Positions 9,952-17,608 of a stretch of 64,000 bases of DNA are shown one piece after another. How positions within the stretch are numbered: the first letter of the stretch is position 1; each line of letters starts with the position of its first letter. Where the stretch lies: positions 1-64,000 of the forward strand of contig JAYQTA010000007.1 of NCBI GenBank assembly GCA_038147155.1. Direction: 5' to 3'. This stretch comes from Australimonas brisbanensis. Lineage in GTDB: Bacteria > Chloroflexota > Dehalococcoidia > Lucifugimonadales > Australimonadaceae. The position numbers were made by a program, and so were the translations under genes. The notes under the pieces are model-generated. The model had not been told where the DNA came from. It did not search any database and saw nothing but the letters and a program-made list of their open reading frames with translations.

Positions 9952-10002
9952 CTGCACGGAACCTGCACGGGTTCTGCACACCGTATGCACGCCGTATGCA
10001 CA
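9952..10002. promoter_or_regulatory. Five tandem TGCAC boxes at exact 11-bp spacing
   Basis: TGCAC begins at 9953, 9964, 9975, 9986 and 9997, each preceded by C or A and followed by A or G, so the repeat unit is 11 bp. This places all five on one face of the helix. Tandem 11-bp direct repeats are the usual target of OmpR/PhoB-type winged-helix regulators, but the protein is unknown. The array lies in the divergent sucC / Rieske dioxygenase promoter region, 75 bp before the dioxygenase ATG, and probably regulates that operon. Confidence 0.7.
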
Positions 10003-10076
10003 CCCAGGGCCGATAACTGGGCGCATCTGGGCCGCCCCGGTGCGGCGCGTGCCCGCGGTAAGTAAAGGAGGACGCC

Positions 10077-11495
10077 ATGGTCAATATCATCAAGGCGAGG
10101 GGTGACTGGTCCATCCGGTCGTATATCGACATGGAGAAGGGCACCGTCTCCCGCGAGCTCTACGTCAACCCCGAGATCTTCGAGATGGAGATGGAGCAGA
10201 TCTTCCAGCGCTGCTGGCTGTTCCTGGGCCACGAGAGCCAGATCCCCAACCCCGGCGACTTCGTGGTCACCCGCATGGGCACCGAAGAAGTCATCATGGT
10301 GCGGGATCGCAAGGACAACCAGATCCGCGCGTTCCTGAACTCCTGCGCCCACCGCGGCATGAAGGTGTGCCGGTACGACCAGGGCAACACCCTGGTGTTC
10401 ACGTGCCCCTTCCACGCCTGGACGTACGACACCACCGGCAAGCTGGTGGGCGTGGGCTTCGGCAACTACGCCAACGCCTACACGGACACCCTCCCGCGCG
10501 CCGAGTGGGGCCTGACCGAGGTGGCTCAGCTGAAGAACTTCCACGGCTCCATCTGGGCCACCTGGGACAAGGAGGCCCCGTCCTTCGAGGACTACCTTGG
10601 CCCCTTCGCCGAGAGCCTGCGCCACTGCCTCCAGTCCTCGGACGGTGAGGACGGGGGGCTCGAGTTCTTCACCCCCTTCCAGCGCCACCGCCTGCCCACC
10701 AACTGGAAGGTGCCGGGCTTCACCTCGGTGACGGACCTGACCCACACCTCCATGACCCACCGCTCCTCCCAGGCCGCTGGCCTGCACGAGGACCGCGGGC
10801 GGGGCAAGGAGAAGGGCAAGCCCTTCCCGCAGGAGAAGTACGCCATCGGTGACCACAACCTGGGCCACGGCGGCATGTGTACCTTCTACAACCAGCCCGG
10901 CGTGCCGGAGTACGGCAACGAGTGGTACGAGGAAGGCGTCGACGAGTACTTCCAGAAGCAGACGGTCAAGAAGCGCGAGAAGTACGCCACCCGCGTCATG
11001 CCTCCCCACGGCTGGGGCGGCGGTCACTTCGCCATCTGGCCGGCGGTGATGGTGGACTCGTGGCGCCTGCGCTACTACCACCCCCACGAGACGGGCATGA
11101 CCGAGCGCTGGTCGCTGTTCGGTGTGGACAAGAACGCGCCCAAGAACGTCAAGGACGCGCTGCGCCACTACGCCGAGCGGTTCAACGGCCCCATCGGGTT
11201 CTTCGAGTCCGACGACATGGAGAACTGGAACTACGTCTTCCCGGCCTCGCAGGGCGCCAAGGCCCGCAAGCGGAATTACTTCTACGCCAACGGCATGGGG
11301 CACGGGAAGTACGACGACCGCCTGCCCGGCGTCATCGTCAACGGCTCCTACACCGAGGAGGCTCAGCGCGCCCGGTTCTCCCGCTGGCTCGCCTTCATGG
11401 AGGCCAAGTCCTGGGCGGACCTGTACCCGATCAACAAGAACGCCGACCACTTCATCTGGCGCGCGCCCGATGGGAGTGTCAGCGCATCCGCGTAG
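10077..11495 (+). CDS. Rieske ring-hydroxylating dioxygenase, large (alpha) subunit
   Basis: The 472-residue catalytic subunit adds O2 to an aromatic ring. The Rieske 2Fe-2S ligands are C90, H92, C110 and H113 (CAHRG and CPFHAW). The mononuclear iron site is formed by H223 and H228 in the D-x2-H-x4-H pattern (D220 being the bridging aspartate), with a later carboxylate probably in FFESDDMENW. Substrate cannot be assigned; the divergence from toluene/benzoate enzymes is large. AAAGGAGG lies 6 nt before the ATG. It heads an operon with a 74-residue protein and the beta subunit, and no reductase or ferredoxin gene is adjacent. Confidence 0.9.
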   Translation: MVNIIKARGDWSIRSYIDMEKGTVSRELYVNPEIFEMEMEQIFQRCWLFLGHESQIPNPGDFVVTRMGTEEVIMVRDRKDNQIRAFLNSCAHRGMKVCRYDQGNTLVFTCPFHAWTYDTTGKLVGVGFGNYANAYTDTLPRAEWGLTEVAQLKNFHGSIWATWDKEAPSFEDYLGPFAESLRHCLQSSDGEDGGLEFFTPFQRHRLPTNWKVPGFTSVTDLTHTSMTHRSSQAAGLHEDRGRGKEKGKPFPQEKYAIGDHNLGHGGMCTFYNQPGVPEYGNEWYEEGVDEYFQKQTVKKREKYATRVMPPHGWGGGHFAIWPAVMVDSWRLRYYHPHETGMTERWSLFGVDKNAPKNVKDALRHYAERFNGPIGFFESDDMENWNYVFPASQGAKARKRNYFYANGMGHGKYDDRLPGVIVNGSYTEEAQRARFSRWLAFMEAKSWADLYPINKNADHFIWRAPDGSVSASA

Positions 11496-11506
11496 AGGTG
11501 AGTGTT

Positions 11507-11731
11507 ATGCCGACGACGTACAACCTCAATGGACAGGACGGTATCCAGGTCTTCAATGACCTGCCTGAGGGCACCACGGTGACCCTCACGGATGGGTCGG
11601 TGGGCACCATCATCGCCAACCCCCGCAACGGTGGCTTCATCCAGGTGAAGTACACCAAGCACCCGAACGCCTCGCAGGTCGGCGAGGAAGAGTTCATCTT
11701 CTTCAACCAGGTCACCAAGGCCGAGGGTTAG
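11507..11731 (+). CDS. Small protein of unknown function within the dioxygenase operon
   Basis: A 74-residue protein I do not recognise, lying 11 nt after the alpha subunit and before the beta subunit. It reads as a compact beta-rich fold: short strands such as TVTLTDGSVGTII and GFIQVKYTKHP, with glycine turns, as in small SH3/KOW-like barrels. It has no cysteines or histidine cluster that would make it a ferredoxin. GAGGTGAG precedes the ATG at 11507, so it is probably expressed. A stabilising or assembly role for the dioxygenase is inference from position. Confidence 0.65.
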   Translation: MPTTYNLNGQDGIQVFNDLPEGTTVTLTDGSVGTIIANPRNGGFIQVKYTKHPNASQVGEEEFIFFNQVTKAEG

Positions 11732-11739
11732 CGCACCAG

Positions 11740-11771
11740 CCCTGCCCGCCGTAGCCATCCGGCGGGCAGGG
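11740..11771 (+). terminator. GC-rich hairpin between the small protein and the beta subunit
   Basis: A perfect 12-bp stem (11740-11751 with 11760-11771) with an 8-nt loop and no T-run after it. It is more likely a partial attenuator or mRNA-stabilising hairpin that sets the alpha/beta ratio than a full terminator. Confidence 0.45.
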
Positions 11772-11803
11772 GAGCGCACACCGGCCTCCCAAGGAGCCAT
11801 CCG

Positions 11804-12346
11804 ATGGTCAGCACAAGCAAGAAGGCAACGAGCCTGGAGGATGTGATCCTTCAGCACGACATCGAGCAGTTCTACTACAAGGAGGCCCGTCTGCTCGACG
11901 AGCGCCGCCTTGAGGAGTGGGCCGAGCTGCTCCACGAGGACCTCTTCTACTGGATGCCCATGCGCCGCAACATCAAGTTCGGCGACTGGGACATGGAGGA
12001 GACCTCCTACGAGACCGAGATCAACTGGTTCGACGAGACCAAGGACATCATCGAGGGCCGGATCCGCCAGCTGAACACCGGCGTCCACTGGCCCGAGGAG
12101 CCCGTCTCCCGCTTCGAGCACGCCATCACCAACGTGGAGGTGGTGGGCGAGGAGAAGGACGGCATCCACGTCAACAGCAAGTTCCGCTGCTACCAGAACC
12201 GCCTCCAGGACGAAGTGAACGAGTGGGTGGGCCGCCGTGAGGACATCCTCCAGCGCGACCCCGAGACCGGATTCAAGGTGGTGCGCCGCAAGATCATCCT
12301 GGCGCAGAACGTCATGATCCCCAAGGTGGTCAACACCTTCTTCTAG
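11804..12346 (+). CDS. Ring-hydroxylating dioxygenase, small (beta) subunit
   Basis: A 180-residue NTF2-like/SnoaL-fold subunit that packs under the alpha trimer and supports its structure. Typical features are the QFYYKEARLLDERRLEEW helix, the FYWMPMRR turn, the SRFEHAITNV segment and the ILQRD/VVRRKI strands. Length is normal. AAGGAG precedes the ATG at 11804. With the alpha subunit it makes an alpha3beta3-type oxygenase; electron-transfer partners must be encoded elsewhere, possibly the Rieske ferredoxin at 54619. Confidence 0.88.
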   Translation: MVSTSKKATSLEDVILQHDIEQFYYKEARLLDERRLEEWAELLHEDLFYWMPMRRNIKFGDWDMEETSYETEINWFDETKDIIEGRIRQLNTGVHWPEEPVSRFEHAITNVEVVGEEKDGIHVNSKFRCYQNRLQDEVNEWVGRREDILQRDPETGFKVVRRKIILAQNVMIPKVVNTFF

Positions 12347-12356
12347 GGTGCAGAAT

Positions 12357-12390
12357 GAAGGGGGGCCGGACGGCCCCCCTTCTTCCATCC
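12357..12390 (+). terminator. Intrinsic terminator after the beta subunit
   Basis: A 12-bp inverted repeat (12357-12368 with 12371-12382) rich in G/C, followed by TTCCATCC. It lies 11 nt after the beta-subunit stop. Confidence 0.7.
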
Positions 12391-12429
12391 TCCTCCACCG
12401 GCCCCCCGGTGTCAGAACGCGGAGTACAC

Positions 12430-12780
12430 ATGAGCGATCGCATCGAGTGGCGCACGCGCGGCAAGGGCAAGGACGCCATCGTCTACGTCGGCCAGTTCGG
12501 CGAGGATGAGAACACCGTCCTGCGCGTGTGGAAGGCCAACGCCGAGTCCGTCACCGACTTCCTCAACGACATGGCCACCTTCGACACCAAGGTGGAGGGC
12601 CTGGAGGTCCCGGTGGACCAGCGCGACCCCGACGACTGGGGCCGCGTGGTGCTGGTGCGCGGGCCGCGCGAGGGCGAGGTGCGCTTCATCGAGCCCGACC
12701 TGTACTGGGACCTGATCTACTACTGGTTCCGCTCCCACGGCAAGGACCCGCACCCCTGGAGCGGCCACCACAAACGCTAG
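12430..12780 (+). CDS. Conserved hypothetical protein downstream of the dioxygenase operon
   Basis: A 116-residue acidic, soluble protein I cannot assign. It begins MSDRIEWRTRGKGKDAI and contains a W-rich second half (PDLYWDLIYYWFRSHGKD) ending in basic residues. No signal peptide, transmembrane helix or metal motif is visible. GGAG lies 6 nt before the ATG. It follows the beta-subunit terminator on the same strand and may depend on read-through. It could be an accessory protein of ring hydroxylation; there is no direct evidence. Confidence 0.6.
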   Translation: MSDRIEWRTRGKGKDAIVYVGQFGEDENTVLRVWKANAESVTDFLNDMATFDTKVEGLEVPVDQRDPDDWGRVVLVRGPREGEVRFIEPDLYWDLIYYWFRSHGKDPHPWSGHHKR

Positions 12781-12795
12781 GAGTGGCCCAGCCCA

Positions 12796-13075
12796 CTGCG
12801 TGGGCTCGATGGAAGGGGGACTCCCCCTTCGGCGCTCCGCGCCTACCCCCGTCTCCGCGCGCTCGGCGCGCGCTCATGGCAACAGGCCCAAAGCCTACTC
12901 GCATACGCCGTGACTTCCCGTGGGGCGCAGACCCAAGAACGCGTGTAGCCAGGGTCTGTCCGGGCTAGAGGGGTGCAGTGGGAGAGGGCACCTCTCCCCG
13001 CCGGGGGTTCGGCGTCCGCAGGACGCCCAGGGGGTGTCCCCCTTTGATCAAGCGAGCCGAAAGCGAGCGAGCAGG
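12796..13075. repeat. Mosaic intergenic repeat, copy 1 (fills the gap 12781-13112)
   Basis: This gene-free stretch holds two separate repeat blocks. Block A, 12804-12881, recurs in inverted orientation at 26121-26198 with 74 of 78 bases identical. Block B, 13003-13044, recurs at 44819-44860 with 41 of 42 identical and, inverted and slightly altered, at 43376-43425. Each block is built of short palindromes such as GGAAGGGGGACTCCCCCTTC and GGCGTCCGCAGGACGCC. The first block lies 3' of a gene, in the same relative orientation as its partner 3' of argS. No open reading frame in it looks real. Confidence 0.85.
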
Positions 13076-13112
13076 TTAGAATCCCGCCGCAACACGCGAG
13101 CGGGAGGCGCCC

Positions 13113-13958
13113 ATGCAGGTTGAACTGGTCCAGACCACCACCAGCGATGGTGTGCGCCTGCACGGGGCATACCTGGCCCCGGAGGGTGCTCCACCCGCGG
13201 ACCTGGGTGTGGACATCGTGGTGATGGTGCATGGGAGCGGGGGCAACTTCTACGCAACTCCCTCCAACCCACGCGCCGGGCGTCTGCGCTCCCTGGGCGT
13301 GCCCGTGGTGCTGTTCAACACCCGCGGGCACGACGTGGTGGCGGGTCACTCCGGCGGTAAGCGGGTGGGCAACGCCTACGAGATTCTGGACGAGTGCCGC
13401 CTGGACATGGCGGCCGCCGTGGACTGGTGCGCGGAGCGCGGCTTCAAGCGCGTGTGCCTGCTGGGCTCATCTCTCGGCGCGGTGAAGGTGGTGTACGCGC
13501 AGGCGCACAACCAGGACCCGCGCGTGGCGGCGGTGGTCTCGCTCTCACCCCTGCGCCTCTCCCACCGCTACTTCCTCGCCTCCGAGCTGGGGGAGGAGCA
13601 CCGGCGGTTCTGGGAGCGGTCCAAGGCCCTGGCCGATGCGGGCGAGCCCGACGCGCTGGTGGAGGTGAGCTTCCCCATTTCCCATCACTTCTCCGCCGCC
13701 GTGTACCTGGACCGCCACTGCACCGAGCGCTACGACCTGACCGTGGCTCACACCGACCGCATCGCCACCCCGCTGCTGATCCTGGGCGGCTCCACGGAGA
13801 CGCATCCACGCATGCGTGATGCCGTCCACGACATGGCGGCGCTCGCCAAGGACCAGCCACGCACCCGCTCCCTGGTGGTGGAGGGTGGCGACCACGGCCT
13901 GCAGAACCGCGACGAGGAGTTTTTCGCGGCGCTCATGGACTTCCTGACCGGGCTGTAG
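13113..13958 (+). CDS. Alpha/beta hydrolase
   Basis: A 281-residue single-domain hydrolase. The nucleophile elbow is G-S-S-L-G with S120, the oxyanion-side motif is VMVHGSGGNFY (residues 37-47), and the catalytic histidine is H261 in GGDHGLQ. No signal peptide is seen, so it is cytoplasmic. Substrate is unknown; the family includes esterases and small-ester hydrolases. GGGAGG precedes the ATG at 13113. It stands between the repeat block and a Gfo/Idh/MocA oxidoreductase gene 76 nt downstream, which suggests a shared catabolic role. Confidence 0.8.
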   Translation: MQVELVQTTTSDGVRLHGAYLAPEGAPPADLGVDIVVMVHGSGGNFYATPSNPRAGRLRSLGVPVVLFNTRGHDVVAGHSGGKRVGNAYEILDECRLDMAAAVDWCAERGFKRVCLLGSSLGAVKVVYAQAHNQDPRVAAVVSLSPLRLSHRYFLASELGEEHRRFWERSKALADAGEPDALVEVSFPISHHFSAAVYLDRHCTERYDLTVAHTDRIATPLLILGGSTETHPRMRDAVHDMAALAKDQPRTRSLVVEGGDHGLQNRDEEFFAALMDFLTGL

Positions 13959-14034
13959 CGGGGCGGGCCGGTTGGCGCTCGCGCCCCCACCGGGGTATCG
14001 TGCTGGCGCACAGCACACCGGTGGAGGGAGCGTC

Positions 14035-15126
14035 ATGGCGAGCCTGCGGGTCGGCATCATCGGGGCCAACGTGAGCGGTTGGGCGGGCCGCGCCCACCTG
14101 CCTGCCATGGGCACGGGCATCCCCGGCGTTGAGCTGGTGGCCGTCGCCACCACCCGAGAGGAGTCGGCCCGGGAGTCGGCGGCGCAGTACGGCGCACGAT
14201 TGGCCTTCGCCGACTACCGGGAGTTGCTGGCGAGCCCGGAGGTGGACGCCGTCGCCGTCTCGGTGAAGCTGCCCGCTCACCATGAACTGACCATGGCGGC
14301 CATCGCCGCGGGTAAGCACGTCTACACCGAGTGGCCCCTGGGCACCGACACCGCCCAGGCGGTTGAGATGGCCGACGCCGCCAGGGCCCGGGGCGTGCGC
14401 ACCGCCGTTGGCCTGCAGTCGCGCTCCTCGGCGGAGTACCAGGCCATGGCGCGGGCCATCGCCGGGGGGTATGTGGGCGAGCCCCGCACCGTGGTGCTGA
14501 GCGCCAACGGACCAGGCCCCTTGGGCCGCGCAGCGAGCCGCCTGTGGATGGCGGACGCGAAGGCAGGCGCCAACCCCCTCACCATCACCTTCGGGCACCT
14601 GCTGGACGGCCTGCAGGCCGCTGCCGGGCCCATCGCCTCCATCGCCGGCGCCGTGGTGGAGGTGAAGATGTCCACGGTGAAGAACCCAGAGACCGGTGAG
14701 GTGCTGCCCGTCAGCGCGCCCGACACCGTCGCCATCACCGCCAGCATGTCCTCCGGCGCGGTACTCTCGGCCCAAATGTCATCCGCCGTGGGCGTGAGCG
14801 GCGGGTTCCGCCTCCAGGTGAACGGAAGCGAGGGCGTGCTCACGCTGGAGGGGGCGCAGGGCCTCTCCACCAACGAGGGACGCCTAACCGGCCAGCGGGT
14901 GGGCATGAAGGCGCCGGAGGAGCTGGAGGTCACGCAGGCCTCCTGGGTGGGCGAGGGCGGCCTGTCCGGCCCGCCGGTCAACGTGGGCAAGACGTGGGAG
15001 CGCTTCGCCGCTGCCATCGCCGCGAACAAGCCCTTCTCGCCCAGCTTCGACGATGCCGTCCGCCACCACCAGCTCATCGACACGATCCGCGCCGCAGCGC
15101 AGGGCACCCCCCGGCGCATCGGGTAA
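14035..15126 (+). CDS. Gfo/Idh/MocA family NAD(P)-dependent oxidoreductase
   Basis: A 363-residue enzyme with an N-terminal Rossmann fold (LRVGIIGANVSGWAG, residues 4-18) and the family's EWPLGTD motif, which replaces the usual E-K-P: lysine is tryptophan-shifted here, as in galactose dehydrogenase-like members. The C-terminal alpha/beta domain provides the substrate site. Such enzymes oxidise sugars, inositols or related polyols. GGAGGGA lies 8 nt before ATG 14035. It is followed at 41 nt by a beta-hydroxyacid dehydrogenase, so the pair may act in sequence. Confidence 0.82.
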   Translation: MASLRVGIIGANVSGWAGRAHLPAMGTGIPGVELVAVATTREESARESAAQYGARLAFADYRELLASPEVDAVAVSVKLPAHHELTMAAIAAGKHVYTEWPLGTDTAQAVEMADAARARGVRTAVGLQSRSSAEYQAMARAIAGGYVGEPRTVVLSANGPGPLGRAASRLWMADAKAGANPLTITFGHLLDGLQAAAGPIASIAGAVVEVKMSTVKNPETGEVLPVSAPDTVAITASMSSGAVLSAQMSSAVGVSGGFRLQVNGSEGVLTLEGAQGLSTNEGRLTGQRVGMKAPEELEVTQASWVGEGGLSGPPVNVGKTWERFAAAIAANKPFSPSFDDAVRHHQLIDTIRAAAQGTPRRIG

Positions 15127-15166
15127 GGGGAGCCCCCGCCCGGACGGCCCCAGAAGGAGCACCAAC

Positions 15167-16072
15167 GTGAACGTCGGATTCATCGGCCTCGGCAAGATGG
15201 GCGCGCACATGGCCCGCAACATCCAGGCGGCGGGGCACGCCCTCACCGTCCACGACCTGAACCAGGCGGCGGCCGCCCCGCTGCTGGAGAACGGCGCGGC
15301 GTGGGCCGCAACACCCGCCGAGGCCGCCGCCGCCTCCCAGGTGGTGTTCACCTCGCTGCCGGGGCCGCGTGAGGTGGAGGCCGTGGGCACCGGGCCCGAT
15401 GGCATCGCCGACGGGGCCGCGAAGGGAAGCGTGTGGGTGGACACCTCCACCAACGCCCCCTCGGTGGTGCGGCGCCTGGCCGCGGCGCTGGAGGCGAAGG
15501 GCATCGCACTGGTGGACGCGCCGGTGAGTGGCGGGCCCATGGGCGCCGAGGCCGCGAGCCTGGCGGTCATGGTGGGGGCGAGCACCGAGGCCTACGCCAC
15601 CGCGCTCCCGCTGCTGCAGTCCATCGGCAAGGCCATCACCCACGTGGGCGGGCCCGGCGCGGGCTCCGTGGCCAAGCTGGTGCACAACTCCATCTCGATG
15701 GCCACGCGCATCGCCGTGCAGGAGGGGATGGTGCTGGCCACCAAGGCGGGCGTGGACCCCGCCGTGATGCTGGAGGTGCTCAAGAGCGGGTCCTTCGGCC
15801 AGCAACTCATCCTCACCCGTCACATCCCTGAGCTGGTGTTCGCAGGTGACTTCGACCACCCGCGCTTCTCCCTGACGCTGTCCGAGAAGGACGTGCGCCT
15901 CGCCATCGAACTGGGCAGGGAGGAGGGCGCGGAACTAGGCATGGCGGCCTACACCCTGGAGGAGATCCACCGGGGCCAGGAGCGCGGGTGGGGCGAGCAG
16001 GACAACCTGGTCACCTTCAAGCTGGCGGAGGAGCGCGCCGGCGTGCAGGTGCGCACGGGCAAGCGCGCATGA
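15167..16072 (+). CDS. 3-hydroxyisobutyrate dehydrogenase-family oxidoreductase
   Basis: A 301-residue beta-hydroxyacid dehydrogenase. It has the glycine-rich GLGKMGAHMARN motif, D30 at the end of the second strand (suggesting NAD+ rather than NADP+), the substrate motif DAPVSGGPMGAE (residues 117-128) and catalytic K170 in GSVAKLVHNS. Family members act on 3-hydroxyisobutyrate, tartronate semialdehyde or similar acids. AAGGAG at 15154-15159 selects GTG 15167. The stop overlaps the next small gene by ATGA. Confidence 0.86.
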   Translation: MNVGFIGLGKMGAHMARNIQAAGHALTVHDLNQAAAAPLLENGAAWAATPAEAAAASQVVFTSLPGPREVEAVGTGPDGIADGAAKGSVWVDTSTNAPSVVRRLAAALEAKGIALVDAPVSGGPMGAEAASLAVMVGASTEAYATALPLLQSIGKAITHVGGPGAGSVAKLVHNSISMATRIAVQEGMVLATKAGVDPAVMLEVLKSGSFGQQLILTRHIPELVFAGDFDHPRFSLTLSEKDVRLAIELGREEGAELGMAAYTLEEIHRGQERGWGEQDNLVTFKLAEERAGVQVRTGKRA

Positions 16073-16305
16073 GCACACGCTACGGCTGGCTGGCGTGGGT
16101 GGGTGCTGGCGTGGGGTGGGTCGTGCTGACGTGGGTGGTGGTGTGGGCCACGCTGGACGCGGCCAGCGCCGCCATCGCCCGGGGCGATGCGGCCGCCCCG
16201 CAGGGCATCCAGTGGGCGCAGGTCTACCTGGCAGGGGCCATCTTCTCGCTGCCCGGCGTGGCGCTGGTGGTGGTGGGCCTGCGCAAGCGCGGCCGGAAGG
16301 GCTAG
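16069..16305 (+). CDS. Small two-helix membrane protein of unknown function
   Basis: A 78-residue protein with two predicted transmembrane helices (about 7-30 and 48-68) separated by a small polar loop, and a basic C-terminal tail (RKRGRKG), placing the C-terminus inside. It overlaps the dehydrogenase stop by four bases (ATGA), so it is translationally coupled. I recognise no family. Confidence 0.6.
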   Translation: MSTRYGWLAWVGAGVGWVVLTWVVVWATLDAASAAIARGDAAAPQGIQWAQVYLAGAIFSLPGVALVVVGLRKRGRKG

Positions 16306-16311
16306 GGGCGG

Positions 16312-16671
16312 CTAGGCGCTCAGCACCGCGACGGAGGCGATCTCCACCAGCCAGTCAGGGCGCACCAGCTCGGCCTTGACGCAATAACGCGCGGGGCGCG
16401 TCGCCCCGAAGTGGCGCTCGTACACCTCGTTCATGGCCGCGTAGTTGGCATAGTCGGTGATGAAGATGTGGTTCATCACCACGTCCGCCAGGCTCCCGCC
16501 GCCCGCCTCCAGCACCGCGCGTATCGCTGCTATGACCGCCTCGGTCTGCGCGCGCACATCGCCCACGCCCACCGTCTTGCCGTCAGCGCCCGCGGGCCCC
16601 GTGCCGGAGACGTAGACGGCGCCCCCCGCCTTCACCCCCGGTGAGTAGGGGGCCAGGGGCTCGAAGGGCAT
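16312..16671 (-). CDS. RidA (YjgF/YER057c/UK114) family protein
   Basis: A 119-residue chorismate-mutase-like trimeric fold. RidA members deaminate reactive enamine/imine intermediates. The conserved arginine is in RPARYCVKA and the following acidic residue in LVEIASVAV, as in active RidA subgroups; VYVSGTGPAGADG is the usual strand 2. GGAGGATGAC precedes the ATG. It is 37 nt after the class II aldolase gene on the same strand, suggesting a two-gene unit. Confidence 0.85.
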   Translation of the reverse strand: MPFEPLAPYSPGVKAGGAVYVSGTGPAGADGKTVGVGDVRAQTEAVIAAIRAVLEAGGGSLADVVMNHIFITDYANYAAMNEVYERHFGATRPARYCVKAELVRPDWLVEIASVAVLSA

Positions 16672-16708
16672 GTCATCCTCCAAGGGGTGTTGGTGGGCGC
16701 GGTGCGGC

Positions 16709-17464
16709 CTAATTCCTGAACGAGGGGTCGCGCGCGTCCAGCAGGCCCAGCAGCGCGCCCCACTTGTCGGCCTCGTGGCCAACCTCAGGGCGCTCTCGGG
16801 TGAGTATCCTGGCCGTCTTCTCAACGGCCTCCTCCGTGGGCATCCGCAGCGGCGCGCCGGTGCTCATGGCCAGGATCTGCGCCTGGCACGCGCGCTCCAG
16901 GTTCACCATGCGCGTGAACGCGTCCGAGCAGTTCTTCCCCGTGGTCAGCAGGCCGTGGTTGCGCAGGATCAGCGCGTTGTGGCGGCCCAGGTCCGTCACC
17001 AGCCGCTCACGCTCCTCCACGTCCACCGCCAGGCCCTCGAAGTCGTGGTAGCCGATGCGGTTGTGGAACTCCATCCCATCCTGCGTCAGCGGCAGCAGCG
17101 GGGTGTCCAGCGCCGAGAAGGCAGCCCCGTAGGCCGTGTGGGTGTGCATCACGCACCGCGCGTCGGGCCGCGCCCCATGCACCGCAGAGTGGATGACGAA
17201 CCCGGCCTTGTTCAGGTGCTCGATCGGCCCATCCAGCACGTTCCCGTCCAGGTCGATGGTGAGCAAGGAGGAGGCCGTCACCGCTGAGTAGTGCATCCCG
17301 AAGCGGTTGATGAGGAAGCGCTCCTCGTTCCCCGGCAGGCGCAGGGTGATGTGGTTGTAGATCAGGTAGCTCATGCCGAACAGGTCGGCCAGGCGGTAGG
17401 TGGCGGCCAGATTGACCCGCGCCTCCCACTCCTCGGCGCTGTAGCGGTTATCGGGGCCAGGCAT
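16709..17464 (-). CDS. Class II aldolase/adducin family protein
   Basis: A 251-residue protein of the class II aldolase/adducin fold, which includes L-fuculose-phosphate and ribulose-phosphate aldolases. The zinc ligands are in MHTHTAYG and LRNHGLLTTG, and the YNHITLRLPG segment is typical. AGGAGG lies 5 nt before ATG 17464; a GTG two codons upstream overlaps that binding site and is unlikely. Substrate unknown. A TTGACG box at 17522-17517 with CAGCAT at 17499-17494 (17-nt spacer) could be its promoter, so part of the promoter lies inside the 45-bp direct repeat. Confidence 0.8.
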   Translation of the reverse strand: MPGPDNRYSAEEWEARVNLAATYRLADLFGMSYLIYNHITLRLPGNEERFLINRFGMHYSAVTASSLLTIDLDGNVLDGPIEHLNKAGFVIHSAVHGARPDARCVMHTHTAYGAAFSALDTPLLPLTQDGMEFHNRIGYHDFEGLAVDVEERERLVTDLGRHNALILRNHGLLTTGKNCSDAFTRMVNLERACQAQILAMSTGAPLRMPTEEAVEKTARILTRERPEVGHEADKWGALLGLLDARDPSFRN

Positions 17465-17499
17465 GGGCACCTCCTGCGGTAGGTTCGCGCGCCATGCTG

Positions 17500-17544
17500 C
17501 CCCCGCCCGCCGCGCGCGTCAACCGGCGCGGGGCGCTGGCGTAG
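17500..17544. repeat. 45-bp direct repeat, left boundary of the restriction island
   Basis: Identical to 21006-21050 at 44 of 45 positions and in the same orientation. The two copies enclose exactly the three-gene restriction-modification cassette. It lies upstream of the aldolase start. Confidence 0.9.
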
Positions 17545-17608
17545 AACCGGACTGAGGCCTGCCGCCACCTGCTTGCGGGAACCACGGCACACCCATAGGA
17601 TCAGACCC

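Noticed and set aside
11740..11771. A full transcription terminator splitting the dioxygenase operon
   Set aside because: There is no T-run, and the beta subunit directly follows with its own ribosome binding site; more likely an mRNA stability hairpin.
12781..13085. Possible CRISPR array because of repeated palindromes
   Set aside because: No regular repeat-spacer pattern; units vary in length, order and orientation and there are no cas genes.
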